Assembly (NCBI GenBank): GCA_012517255.1
Contig: JAAYVH010000020.1
Span: forward strand, 1-33,323
Origin: Chthonomonadales bacterium
Lineage (GTDB): Bacteria; Armatimonadota; Chthonomonadetes; Chthonomonadales; CAJBBX01
Reading direction: 5' to 3'
Length of the DNA: 33,323 nt
Shown here one piece after another: positions 1 through 7,454 of the stretch (the stretch's first letter is position 1; each line of letters begins with the position of its first letter). A program made the translations under genes and the position numbers. The notes beneath the pieces were generated by a model. It searched no databases. It was not told the origin of the DNA and saw only the letters and a program-made list of their open reading frames with translations.

Positions 1-1071
1 AACGCCAACATCCATCGCGGGGTGCATACGCTGAGCCAACGCTCAACAGACGCCTATGAGAGCGTCCGCGGCGAGATCCGGTCCTTCCTTAACGCGCGCT
101 ATGACCACGAGATCATCTATGTGCGGGGTACCACCGAGGCCATCAACCTCGTCGCGTTCTGCCACGGCAGCCGTGTGCTAAAGCCGAACACCGAGGTTCT
201 CCTCACGGAGATGGAGCACCACTCCAACATCGTTCCGTGGCAGATGGTCTGCGAATGCTCAGGAGCCAAGTTGCGTGTCGTCCCGATCACCGATGACGGC
301 GGACTGCGCATGGATGCCTACGCGGACATGCTATCGGACCGCACGAAGATCGTCGCCGTTACGCACATCTCCAATGCGCTCGGCACCGTGAACCCGGTGA
401 AGCAGATTACTGAGATGGCGCATGCCGTCGGCGCGACGGTTCTCATTGACGGAGCGCAGGCTGTCAGCCACATGCCCGTGGACGTGCAGGCGATCGGCTG
501 TGATTTCTATGCGTTCTCAGGACACAAGACCCTGGGGCCCACAGGCATTGGCGTGCTCTATGGCCGAAGCGACCTTCTCCAGAGCATGCCGCCCTATCAG
601 GGCGGCGGCGATATGATCGAGACGGTCACCTTCGAGAAGACCACCTACAATCAGCTCCCCGCTAAGTTCGAGGCAGGGACGCCGCATATCGCCGGAGCCA
701 TCGGATTGGGCGCCGCTTTGAGGTATCTGAATGCGGTCGGCCTGCAGCGGGTAGCCCGATACGAGGCGGATCTCCTCCGGTACGCGACGGAGCGTATCAC
801 CGAGGTACCGGGTCTGCGACTGATCGGCAATGCGCCTGACAAGGCTGGAATACTCTCGTTCGTGATGGACGTTGCCCATCCTCACGACATCGGGACGATC
901 CTCGACCTGCACGGGGTGGCCATCAGAACCGGTCATCATTGCGCGATGCCCCTGATGCGTCGTCTGGAGTTGCCGGCGACTGCTCGCGCTTCGCTGGCGC
1001 TGTATAACACACGCGAGGACATCGACGCGCTGATCCGCGGATTGCACGCCGTCCGGGAGGTGTTTCACTAA
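1..1071 (+). CDS. sufS: Cysteine desulfurase SufS (5' partial)
   Basis: PLP-dependent cysteine desulfurase that takes sulfur from cysteine for iron-sulfur cluster assembly in the cytosol. The frame is open from base 1, so the true start lies upstream; 356 codons remain of a family of about 400-410 residues. The visible N-terminus (NANIHRGVHTLSQRST) is a conserved SufS block. The PLP lysine is in SGHKTLGPTG (codon 526-528). The sulfur-carrying cysteine is in RTGHHCAMPL (codon 940-942), as in group II desulfurases. The stop overlaps the next start by one base (TAATG), so it is translationally coupled to sufU. SufBCD are probably upstream of the window (inference). Confidence 0.95.
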   Translation, partial: NANIHRGVHTLSQRSTDAYESVRGEIRSFLNARYDHEIIYVRGTTEAINLVAFCHGSRVLKPNTEVLLTEMEHHSNIVPWQMVCECSGAKLRVVPITDDGGLRMDAYADMLSDRTKIVAVTHISNALGTVNPVKQITEMAHAVGATVLIDGAQAVSHMPVDVQAIGCDFYAFSGHKTLGPTGIGVLYGRSDLLQSMPPYQGGGDMIETVTFEKTTYNQLPAKFEAGTPHIAGAIGLGAALRYLNAVGLQRVARYEADLLRYATERITEVPGLRLIGNAPDKAGILSFVMDVAHPHDIGTILDLHGVAIRTGHHCAMPLMRRLELPATARASLALYNTREDIDALIRGLHAVREVFH

Positions 1072-1523
1072 TGTCGGAACTTCGTGAGCTGTACCAGGAG
1101 ATCATTCTGGATCATAACAAGCGGCCGCGCAACTTCAGGGTGCTCGAGTCGGCGGACCATCGCGCGGTCGGCCACAACCCCCTGTGCGGTGACCAGATCA
1201 GCGTGTTTGTGGAGCTCGACGGCGACGTTATCCGCGACGTCAGCTTCGAGGGGGCCGGCTGCGCGATTTCCAAGGCCTCGGCGTCCATGATGACAGAGGC
1301 CGTGAAAGGCAAGACCCGCGCCGAAGTGCAGCAGTTGTTCGATGAGTTTCACGCCATGGTCACGAGCTCACCCGACACGTTGCCAGACGTTGACAAGATC
1401 GGGAAGCTGGCCGCCTTTGCCGGGGTCTGTGAGTTTCCTGCCAGAGTGAAATGCGCCAGTCTGGCGTGGCACACGCTGCAGGCCGCCATTAACGGCGCAA
1501 GCCATCCGGTGTCCACGGAATGA
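1071..1523 (+). CDS. sufU: SufU, sulfurtransferase partner of SufS
   Basis: SufU-type protein of 150 residues. In Gram-positive bacteria SufU is a zinc protein that accepts persulfide from SufS and hands it to the SufBCD scaffold. The metal-binding set is complete: Cys39 and Asp41 in NPLCGD, Cys64 in GAGCAIS and Cys128 in RVKCASLAWHTL. These positions and spacings closely match Bacillus subtilis SufU rather than IscU. It starts on the ATG that overlaps the sufS stop and its own stop overlaps sufT by four bases (ATGA), so the three genes form one translational unit. The SufS-SufU pairing argues for a terrabacterial-type SUF system. Confidence 0.93.
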   Translation: MSELRELYQEIILDHNKRPRNFRVLESADHRAVGHNPLCGDQISVFVELDGDVIRDVSFEGAGCAISKASASMMTEAVKGKTRAEVQQLFDEFHAMVTSSPDTLPDVDKIGKLAAFAGVCEFPARVKCASLAWHTLQAAINGASHPVSTE

Positions 1524-1864
1524 ACCAGCCGGCATCGTCGGGGCTCGATCCCATGAGCCGCACTATCATCGAAGGCGACGTGATCGAGGTTCTGCGGGGC
1601 ATCTACGATCCCGAGATACCGGTGAGCATCTACGACATGGGGCTCGTCTATGGCGTCCATGTCGCCGACGACGGTCACGTGCGCGTAGAGATGACGCTGA
1701 CGGCCCCGGGATGCCCTGTGGCCGTATCCTTGCCGATCGAGGTCGAGGAGAAGGTGGCCAAGGTCAAGGGCGTCACGGGTGCGAGCGTGGAGATCGTATG
1801 GGATCCGCCGTGGACGCCAGAGCGGATGAGCGAAGAGGCTCGCCTCGAACTTGGTCTTTTCTGA
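1520..1864 (+). CDS. sufT: SufT/MIP18-family (DUF59) iron-sulfur assembly protein
   Basis: Small protein of 114 residues with the MIP18/DUF59 fold. Family marks are YDPEIPVSIYDMGLVYGV (about residues 29-46), the reactive-cysteine motif APGCPVA (Cys65) and the C-terminal WDPPWTPERMSEEAR. Family members assist cluster maturation or delivery to target proteins. The start overlaps the sufU stop as ATGA; a second in-frame ATG at 1553 would drop 11 poorly conserved residues and has no better ribosome-binding site. It is the last gene of the suf run; the next gene converges on it 41 bases away. Confidence 0.9.
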   Translation: MNQPASSGLDPMSRTIIEGDVIEVLRGIYDPEIPVSIYDMGLVYGVHVADDGHVRVEMTLTAPGCPVAVSLPIEVEEKVAKVKGVTGASVEIVWDPPWTPERMSEEARLELGLF

Positions 1865-1880
1865 GCCCGACGCGAGCCTC
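1835..1880. repeat. 9-bp inverted repeat spanning the sufT stop
   Basis: GAGGCTCGC at 1835-1843 is repeated as its exact reverse complement GCGAGCCTC at 1872-1880, with a 28-base spacer holding the sufT stop codon and a TTTT run. It sits where the suf operon and the minus-strand transport operon converge. It may help end or protect the mRNA, but the spacer is long for a standard terminator. Confidence 0.3.
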
Positions 1881-1905
1881 GGATGTCGCCGCTAGGACGG
1901 TGTGA

Positions 1906-2892
1906 CTAGAAGTCGAACTCGTCCACGTTCTCTTTGGTGATCGTGACGCCCGGTATGAGCAGGACGCCGTTGCTGAACGAGACGGCGCCGATGCCTTCGA
2001 CCTGCTCACCGTCTTCTGGCTGCTTGCCGTCCAGATAGGCGTTCACCACCTTGGCCGTGTAGTAGGTGAGCTTAGCCGGATCCCAGAGCATCAGGCCCGA
2101 AACCGCACCGGACTTCAGGTACTGGCGGGTTTCGCTTGGCAGCGCCAGGCCCCAGACCTTGACGGCGCCGATCTTGTTCAGAGAGGTGATGGCTTCGCCG
2201 ACCGCTGGCGCGCTGGGCGAGTTGGCACAGGCGAACCCAACGATGTCGGGGTCCTTCTGCAGCGCCGCAATGGCCATCGTCCGGGCCTTCTGGTTGTCAT
2301 CGTCGTTGTAGATGTATGGCTGCACCAGCGTGATCCCGGGATACTTGGCGAACGCCTTCTCCATGCCCTGGACATGCAGGTTCAGGTTGGCTGCGCCACG
2401 TCCGCCGCTCACGATCTGGACTTTGCCCTTTTCGCCGATGTCCTTGGCCAGCGCGTCGGCGATATCCTCGCCGATCTTCACATCGTCTGCTGCTGCGACG
2501 TAGAAGATCCGTTGCGATGCCGGTGCGTCGGAGTCCCACGTGAAGACCTTCACGCCGGCGTCCATCGCCTTGCGTATCACGGGCACGATAGCATCGGCAT
2601 CGTTCGGCGAGATGACGATGGCGTCAGTCTTCTCGGCGATGAGCTGCTCGACAATCGCGATCTGCTTGCCTACCTCGGCCTTGTCCGGAGCGAGGTAGTC
2701 CACGCGGACTCCCAGCTCCTTGGCGGCCTGCATGGCGCCCCGCTTACACACTTCGCTATAGAGCAGGCCATCCACCTTGAAGACAAAGGCGATGCGGCGC
2801 TCTTTGGCCTTCTTCTCTGGGGCGCATCCACACAGCGCGATTACGAGGACCGGAACAAGGATGGCTGTGAGTATGCGAGCCGATCGGTTCAT
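1906..2892 (-). CDS. Sugar ABC transporter substrate-binding lipoprotein
   Basis: Type 1 periplasmic binding protein (ribose/rhamnose/autoinducer-2-like cluster), 328 residues. It begins with a lipoprotein signal peptide: positive MNRSAR, a hydrophobic run, then lipobox LCGC with the lipidated Cys23. The mature part has RIAFVFKVDGLLYSEVCKRG, then EQLIAEKTDAIVISPNDADA and a hinge near VFTWDSDAP, all typical of this fold. The start ATG at 2892 overlaps the stop of the upstream permease gene (ATGA); the frame stays open further upstream, but that part lies over the permease and does not look like protein. It should deliver a sugar to the two permeases. The substrate cannot be read from sequence; the KDG-pathway neighbours suggest a sugar acid or a sugar converted to one (inference). 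Confidence 0.9.
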   Translation of the reverse strand: MNRSARILTAILVPVLVIALCGCAPEKKAKERRIAFVFKVDGLLYSEVCKRGAMQAAKELGVRVDYLAPDKAEVGKQIAIVEQLIAEKTDAIVISPNDADAIVPVIRKAMDAGVKVFTWDSDAPASQRIFYVAAADDVKIGEDIADALAKDIGEKGKVQIVSGGRGAANLNLHVQGMEKAFAKYPGITLVQPYIYNDDDNQKARTMAIAALQKDPDIVGFACANSPSAPAVGEAITSLNKIGAVKVWGLALPSETRQYLKSGAVSGLMLWDPAKLTYYTAKVVNAYLDGKQPEDGEQVEGIGAVSFSNGVLLIPGVTITKENVDEFDF

Positions 2893-3833
2893 TCCGTGCG
2901 TCTCCTTTCTCGCCTGCGCCATCGGTCCACTTCGACGGCAACAAGCAATGCACATCCGAGCACCAGAAGCACCCAGATGTCTCCCTTCCCATAGGCGCGC
3001 ACGCCGTTGGTGATCACGCCGATGGCGAGCACGCCGAGCGTTGTACCCGTCATAGTACATTGGCCGCCGGTGACCGGAGTCCCTCCCAGCACCACCGCCG
3101 TGATTGCGGTCATTTCCGAGAAACGACCGGCATCGGGGATGGCGGTCGCTCCGCGGGCCACCACAATGACAGCGGCAAGACCCGCCAGCAGCCCATTGAT
3201 GCCGTACACCCACGTCTCAATGCGCTGCGTCGGCTGGCCGCTCAGGAACGCGGCTGTACGTCCGCCCCCGATCGCCAGCACACCACGACCGAAGGACGTG
3301 CGGCGAACCACCAGTCCGCCGAGGACGAAGACGCCGGCGGCAACCCACGCCGTATAGGGCATGCCGAACAACGAGCCATATCCGAGCGAGATCAAGCCCT
3401 CGGGCAGCTGCGATATGCTGTCGCCCCCGCTCAGCACATAGGCTCCAGCGCGAGCGGCTGCGAACATGGCCAGCGTGGCGACGATGGGGGGAACCGCGAA
3501 TCGCGCCACGAGAGTGCCTGTTATCAAGCCGCATGCCACGCCGACGCCGATTGATGCGCCGCAGGCAGGCCAGATGCTCCAGCCCATCTCTCCAGCGAGC
3601 TTGCCCAGTACGATGGCACACAAGCCCAGAACCGATCCAACCGACACGTCAATCCCGCCGGCTGCTATGACCAGCGTCATTCCTGCAGCCAGTATGGCGA
3701 TCTCCGACGCGTTGCCGATGATGACGTAGGAGGTTGCTCCGCTGCGGAACGTGGGAAACGTAATCGCAAGCCACGCAGACGCCGCCAGCAAGATGACGGC
3801 GACACCGGTTTCGACGGGCAGGCGCGGCTTCAC
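2889..3833 (-). CDS. RbsC-type sugar ABC transporter permease (second)
   Basis: Inner-membrane permease of the RbsC/BPD_transp_2 family, about 314 residues with 8-10 hydrophobic segments. Diagnostic motifs are AAGGIDVSVGSVLGL in the first half and the cytoplasmic loop LAIGGGRTAAFLSGQ, which contacts the ATPase in this family. The start chosen is the GTG at 3833, which overlaps the stop of the first permease as GTGA and has GGTGGAGAG upstream; an ATG at 3860 would add nine residues inside the neighbour. Together with the gene at 3830-4783 it would form a heterodimeric channel. No cognate ATPase gene is in the operon. Confidence 0.88.
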   Translation of the reverse strand: MKPRLPVETGVAVILLAASAWLAITFPTFRSGATSYVIIGNASEIAILAAGMTLVIAAGGIDVSVGSVLGLCAIVLGKLAGEMGWSIWPACGASIGVGVACGLITGTLVARFAVPPIVATLAMFAAARAGAYVLSGGDSISQLPEGLISLGYGSLFGMPYTAWVAAGVFVLGGLVVRRTSFGRGVLAIGGGRTAAFLSGQPTQRIETWVYGINGLLAGLAAVIVVARGATAIPDAGRFSEMTAITAVVLGGTPVTGGQCTMTGTTLGVLAIGVITNGVRAYGKGDIWVLLVLGCALLVAVEVDRWRRRERRRTE

Positions 3834-4783
3834 TGACGGCTCTCCACCCGCCGGCGCCATTGCTCCGTGAGCGCTGCCAACACGATCACGCCGCCCGTCA
3901 CGAGGCCGTATTGCTCGACAGGGACGCCCAACAGGAACAGAGCATTGCGCAACACGACGATGATCATTGCCCCGAACATTGCGCCCAGAATGCTCCCTTC
4001 GCCGCCCGTCAGTCTGACGCCCCCGATCACCGTGGCAGCGATCACATCCAGCTCCCATCCGTCAGCGAGATTCCACTGAGCGTTGCCGTTGGCCGCCGCA
4101 AGCAAGAGCCCGGCGATGCCGGCGCACAGGCCTGAGATGGCATAGACCCGCCGAAGCACGGCATCGGGCGGAACCCCGGACAATCGCGCGGCCAGCGGGC
4201 TCCCGCCGACTGCCAGTATGTGGCGTCCCAGTCGTCCCCTGGCGACCATCAGGGCGATCAGTCCGCCTACGGCGACCATCATGACGAGGGGAGCGGTGCC
4301 CTTGCCGATCATCTTGAACGTTTCGGGGAGGATGTTGTAGGGCGCAGCGCCGGTGGCGACATTGGTGAGGCCGCGGTAGAGGAGCAGCGTTGCGAGGGTC
4401 ACCAGTATGGGGGGCAGCCTGCGATAGGTGATGAGGGAGCCGTTCACGAGACCCGCCACAACGCCCGCCACGAGGCCGCACAGCGACGCAACCAGCCACG
4501 GCATGCCACGCATCATCAGAGAGCCGGCCACGCATGCGCTCAGCGCGAGCATGGATCCCACAGATAGATCAATGCCGGCGGTGATGATGACCAGGGCTTG
4601 CCCGCACGCCATGATGCCCAGAATGCCCGCGTCCTGAGCGAGAACCGCAAGATTGTCGGGCGTTCGGAACGCAGGATTGACGATGAGCAGCGTCGTTACG
4701 GCAACGACAAGCAAGGACAGGGCCGGAAGCTCTCGCCGGGCCGCCAGGGGCAGCAGCGCTTGCGCCTCTACCGCGCCCAGCAT
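3830..4783 (-). CDS. RbsC-type sugar ABC transporter permease (first)
   Basis: Permease of 317 residues in the RbsC/BPD_transp_2 family. It shows TAGIDLSVGSMLALSA and the ATPase-facing loop HILAVGGSPLAARLSGV, both closely matching family consensus, plus a final conserved stretch GGVRLTGGEGSILGAMFGA. It follows the KDPG aldolase gene after 16 bases and overlaps the second permease by four. Two different RbsC-like permeases side by side is usual for rhamnose/AI-2-like systems, where the operon normally also encodes a double-domain ATPase of about 500 residues; none is present here. Confidence 0.9.
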   Translation of the reverse strand: MLGAVEAQALLPLAARRELPALSLLVVAVTTLLIVNPAFRTPDNLAVLAQDAGILGIMACGQALVIITAGIDLSVGSMLALSACVAGSLMMRGMPWLVASLCGLVAGVVAGLVNGSLITYRRLPPILVTLATLLLYRGLTNVATGAAPYNILPETFKMIGKGTAPLVMMVAVGGLIALMVARGRLGRHILAVGGSPLAARLSGVPPDAVLRRVYAISGLCAGIAGLLLAAANGNAQWNLADGWELDVIAATVIGGVRLTGGEGSILGAMFGAMIIVVLRNALFLLGVPVEQYGLVTGGVIVLAALTEQWRRRVESRQ

Positions 4784-4799
4784 CCGGTAGCGCCGATTG

Positions 4800-5441
4800 T
4801 CAGGCCCGGGCTGCAGCGATCGCCTCCACGAAACGCCGGGTCATCGCCGTGACTGCGTCGTACTCGCCGGTCCTGGCGCCGGCTGTAAGGTTGCCCCCGA
4901 CCCCCACGGCCATACAGCCAGCCGCGATCCATGCCCCGACGTTGTCGAGACTGACACCTCCGGTTGGAACGAGCATCGCTTCGGGGAGGGGACCGCGCAC
5001 CGCCTTGATGAAGGCCGGTCCGAGAACCTCTCCGGGAAACACTTTGACAGCGTCCGCACCGCACTCCATGCACTCGACGATCTCGCGCACCGTCATCGCC
5101 CCCGGCATGGATGCGATGCCATAGCGATGGCAGGTCTCGACAACCTGTGGGTTCAGCATGGGCGACACAACGTATTGGGCGCCGGCAAGAATGGCGATGC
5201 GTGCGGTCGCGGGATCGAGCACGGTGCCGGCTCCGATCAGGATCTCTCCTCGCGTGTAGGCGCCCGCCAGCCTCTCGATGACAGCGGCAGCGCCAGGCAC
5301 GGTGAAGGTAATCTCAATCGCGGCCGCGCCTCCGAGCCGACAGGCCTCCGCAATCCTCAGTGCCTGTTCTGCGTCGGACGCACGCACAACTGCGATGAGA
5401 CCGGACTCTTCAATGCGTTGAATGACGTTGTGTCGGTTCAC
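4800..5441 (-). CDS. eda: 2-dehydro-3-deoxyphosphogluconate (KDPG/KHG) aldolase
   Basis: Class I aldolase that splits KDPG into pyruvate and glyceraldehyde-3-phosphate, the last step of Entner-Doudoroff and hexuronate breakdown. The length of 213 residues equals E. coli Eda. The Schiff-base lysine is Lys133 in ADAVKVFPGEV and the catalytic glutamate is Glu43 in IEITFTVPG. GAGTVLDPA and PTGGVSLDN are the other family blocks. The arginine that follows the glutamate in E. coli (EVTLRT) is Thr here, as in several Gram-positive-type homologs. It lies 52 bases downstream of the KDG kinase that makes its substrate. Confidence 0.95.
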   Translation of the reverse strand: MNRHNVIQRIEESGLIAVVRASDAEQALRIAEACRLGGAAAIEITFTVPGAAAVIERLAGAYTRGEILIGAGTVLDPATARIAILAGAQYVVSPMLNPQVVETCHRYGIASMPGAMTVREIVECMECGADAVKVFPGEVLGPAFIKAVRGPLPEAMLVPTGGVSLDNVGAWIAAGCMAVGVGGNLTAGARTGEYDAVTAMTRRFVEAIAAARA

Positions 5442-5493
5442 ATGCCATCTCCCGTCGCTGTTCGTCTATCAGGCGCCTTCGATCGGTGCGCCG

Positions 5494-6588
5494 TCACCGC
5501 TTCACTCTCCCGGACGCCTGGCCCTTCATCAGCGCTTCTACCTCGCCTCGTGAGACGAAGTTCATGTCGCCCTCGACCGAGTGTTTGAGACACGACGCCG
5601 CCACTGCGAACGAGACTGCTGTAGCGGGCGTCTGCAGCTCCGGGTGAGTGAGCGCGTATATGAGACCGGCAGCAAACGCATCGCCGCCGCCCACCCTGTC
5701 CACGATATTGCGGATCTCATACGGGCGATACCGGCCGTCAGGACCGAGCGGGGCAAAGTTCGCGGTGTCCTCGCGAGCCACGTACAACATACCGCCCCAG
5801 TTGTTGTGGCTGGCGGAAACGCTTTGCCGCAGGGTGATGCCGACGTGCGTGACGCTGGGGAACTGGTGCGTCACTTCGCGCGCAACGTCGGCATAGGCGT
5901 CGTGTTGGAGACTGCCCCCCTCTACGTCGGCATTGGCTGCGCGAATGCCGAGGACCATCTCCGCGTCCTCTTCGTTGGCGATGACCACCCGGACGTACGG
6001 CAGGATGGATCTCATCGTACGTTCTGCAAGATCACGCGCTGAGATCCCCGGATGCCAGTTCCACAGCTTCTTGCGGAAGTTCAGATCACACGAAACCGTC
6101 ATGCCAGCCTCTGATGCCGCCCTGACGGCCGCCAGCGTCGCATCGGCTGTGTTGCGACTCAGCGCTGGGGTAATGCCGGTGACGTGAAACCATGTCTTGC
6201 CGTGCAGGATGGCGTGCCAGTTATATGCCTCCGGCGGCGCGAGCATGATGGACGAACCCGCACGATCGTATGTGACCTCACTCGCGCGCTGATTCGCGCC
6301 TGTCTCCAGATAGTAGAGCCCCAGTCGTCCATCGGCTGTGATGACGCGCGACACGTCAACGCCGTGGCCGCGGAGAAAACGAAGACAGGCATCCGCGATG
6401 GGATTGCGCGGCAGCGCTGTGACGAATGCGGCGTCGGCCCCCAACCACGCCAACGAAAGCGCGACATTCGCCTCGCCGCCCCCAAAGGTGAACGCGACGT
6501 CTCCGGGCAACGCCTGAGCAAGCCGACGATAGCCGTGCGGCGCGATGCGCCCCATGATCTCGCCGAATGTGACGATCGAAGCACCCAT
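5494..6588 (-). CDS. kdgK: 2-keto-3-deoxygluconate (KDG) kinase, PfkB family
   Basis: Sugar kinase of 364 residues that phosphorylates KDG with ATP to give KDPG for the aldolase next door. PfkB-family features are the N-terminal VTFGEIMGRIAP, the substrate-binding GGGEANVALSLAWLG (about residues 36-50), the signature DRVGGGDAFAAGL with catalytic Asp303, and LNFRKKLW in the middle. This is the KDG-kinase branch rather than ribokinase or fructokinase. Start ATG 6588 gives the family N-terminus; a GTG at 6627 overlapping the previous stop (GTGA) would add 13 residues and remains possible through coupling. Confidence 0.92.
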   Translation of the reverse strand: MGASIVTFGEIMGRIAPHGYRRLAQALPGDVAFTFGGGEANVALSLAWLGADAAFVTALPRNPIADACLRFLRGHGVDVSRVITADGRLGLYYLETGANQRASEVTYDRAGSSIMLAPPEAYNWHAILHGKTWFHVTGITPALSRNTADATLAAVRAASEAGMTVSCDLNFRKKLWNWHPGISARDLAERTMRSILPYVRVVIANEEDAEMVLGIRAANADVEGGSLQHDAYADVAREVTHQFPSVTHVGITLRQSVSASHNNWGGMLYVAREDTANFAPLGPDGRYRPYEIRNIVDRVGGGDAFAAGLIYALTHPELQTPATAVSFAVAASCLKHSVEGDMNFVSRGEVEALMKGQASGRVKR

Positions 6589-6623
6589 TCTATGACGATC
6601 CCTGCTCGTGCGGTCCAGCCGCC

Positions 6624-7358
6624 TCACTGAAACAGGTTGTCGGGCAGGCCCGTGTTAACCTTGAAGTCGCGGTAGACGGTTGACCCGGCAAGCTTGCGAT
6701 CCGTGTTCTGAACTTCGATCCTCGTCGGGAACCAGATGCCAGGAGACACTTCCTTGACATCGCGGTAGTAGTAGATCGCCTGCAGAGTCCCGTCCTGACG
6801 ATACGCGTCGCGCTTGCGCACCACGCGCGTCTTGGGATCGATGTACACGATGTGGTGCGACGTGTCTTCATCTCGGTCCTTGTAGGTGACTTCGAACACT
6901 CCGACGGGAGTGCCCTCAACCACGCCTTCGCGCACGAACTTGAAGTTCGTGTACGTCAGGAAGTACTCGGACACCAACCCCATGTCCATGAGGGACTTGC
7001 GCTTGCCCGGCGAGTTGCCGAAATCCCGACGGGTGTTGAGCCGAAGCTTCGGGATCGATACGATCTGGATCGAGCCGTTGAGGATGTAGACACCCTTGGT
7101 GCCCTCGACAGAACCCTCGATCCGGACCTTGTTCGGCTCCTTGTAGCGCATGAGCACGGTCTTGAACCGATAGAGGAACCCGAAGTCCTTGTTGATCTTT
7201 CCGAGCTCACGCTGGTCGGCCGAAGCAACAACGCCGGTGACGGTGAAGTCGTCAAGGCGTCGGCACACGTAGTCCTGGATCGAGCGAGGCACCTGCGCCG
7301 TGGCAGATGCCGCTGCGATCGCGATGGCTGCGCTTGCCAGAACGCGCACTAATCTCAT
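6624..7358 (-). CDS. Exported LolA-fold (outer-membrane lipoprotein-sorting-like) protein
   Basis: Protein of 244 residues with a cleavable signal peptide (MRLVRVLASAAIAIAAASATAQ). The rest is beta-rich, with blocks such as RFKTVLMRYKEPNKVRIEG, GVYILNGSIQIVSIPKLRLN and the final IEVQNTDRKLAGSTVYRDFKV. These look like the half-barrel of LolA/LolB/RseB-like proteins that bind lipid or lipoprotein tails in the periplasm. The Shine-Dalgarno GGAGG is 9 bases before ATG 7358 but only 3 before the ATG at 7364, which decides the start. It sits between the flavin oxidoreductase and the KDG kinase; a link to sugar-acid catabolism is not obvious. The exact role is unknown. Confidence 0.7.
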   Translation of the reverse strand: MRLVRVLASAAIAIAAASATAQVPRSIQDYVCRRLDDFTVTGVVASADQRELGKINKDFGFLYRFKTVLMRYKEPNKVRIEGSVEGTKGVYILNGSIQIVSIPKLRLNTRRDFGNSPGKRKSLMDMGLVSEYFLTYTNFKFVREGVVEGTPVGVFEVTYKDRDEDTSHHIVYIDPKTRVVRKRDAYRQDGTLQAIYYYRDVKEVSPGIWFPTRIEVQNTDRKLAGSTVYRDFKVNTGLPDNLFQ

Positions 7359-7454
7359 AGTCATAGACCTCCGTGGCGCATTGGGCGAGGATCCAGCGGT
7401 GGGGCTCGCCTTACCCTATCAGACGCACGAACGCTTGAGTTCGTCGCACTTGCT

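Noticed and set aside
7427-7444. 6-bp inverted repeat ACGAAC/GTTCGT after the OYE-type gene
   Set aside because: Short stem with no U-run; expected by chance in GC-rich sequence of this length, so not listed as a terminator. Nothing else clear is seen in the 90-base gap.
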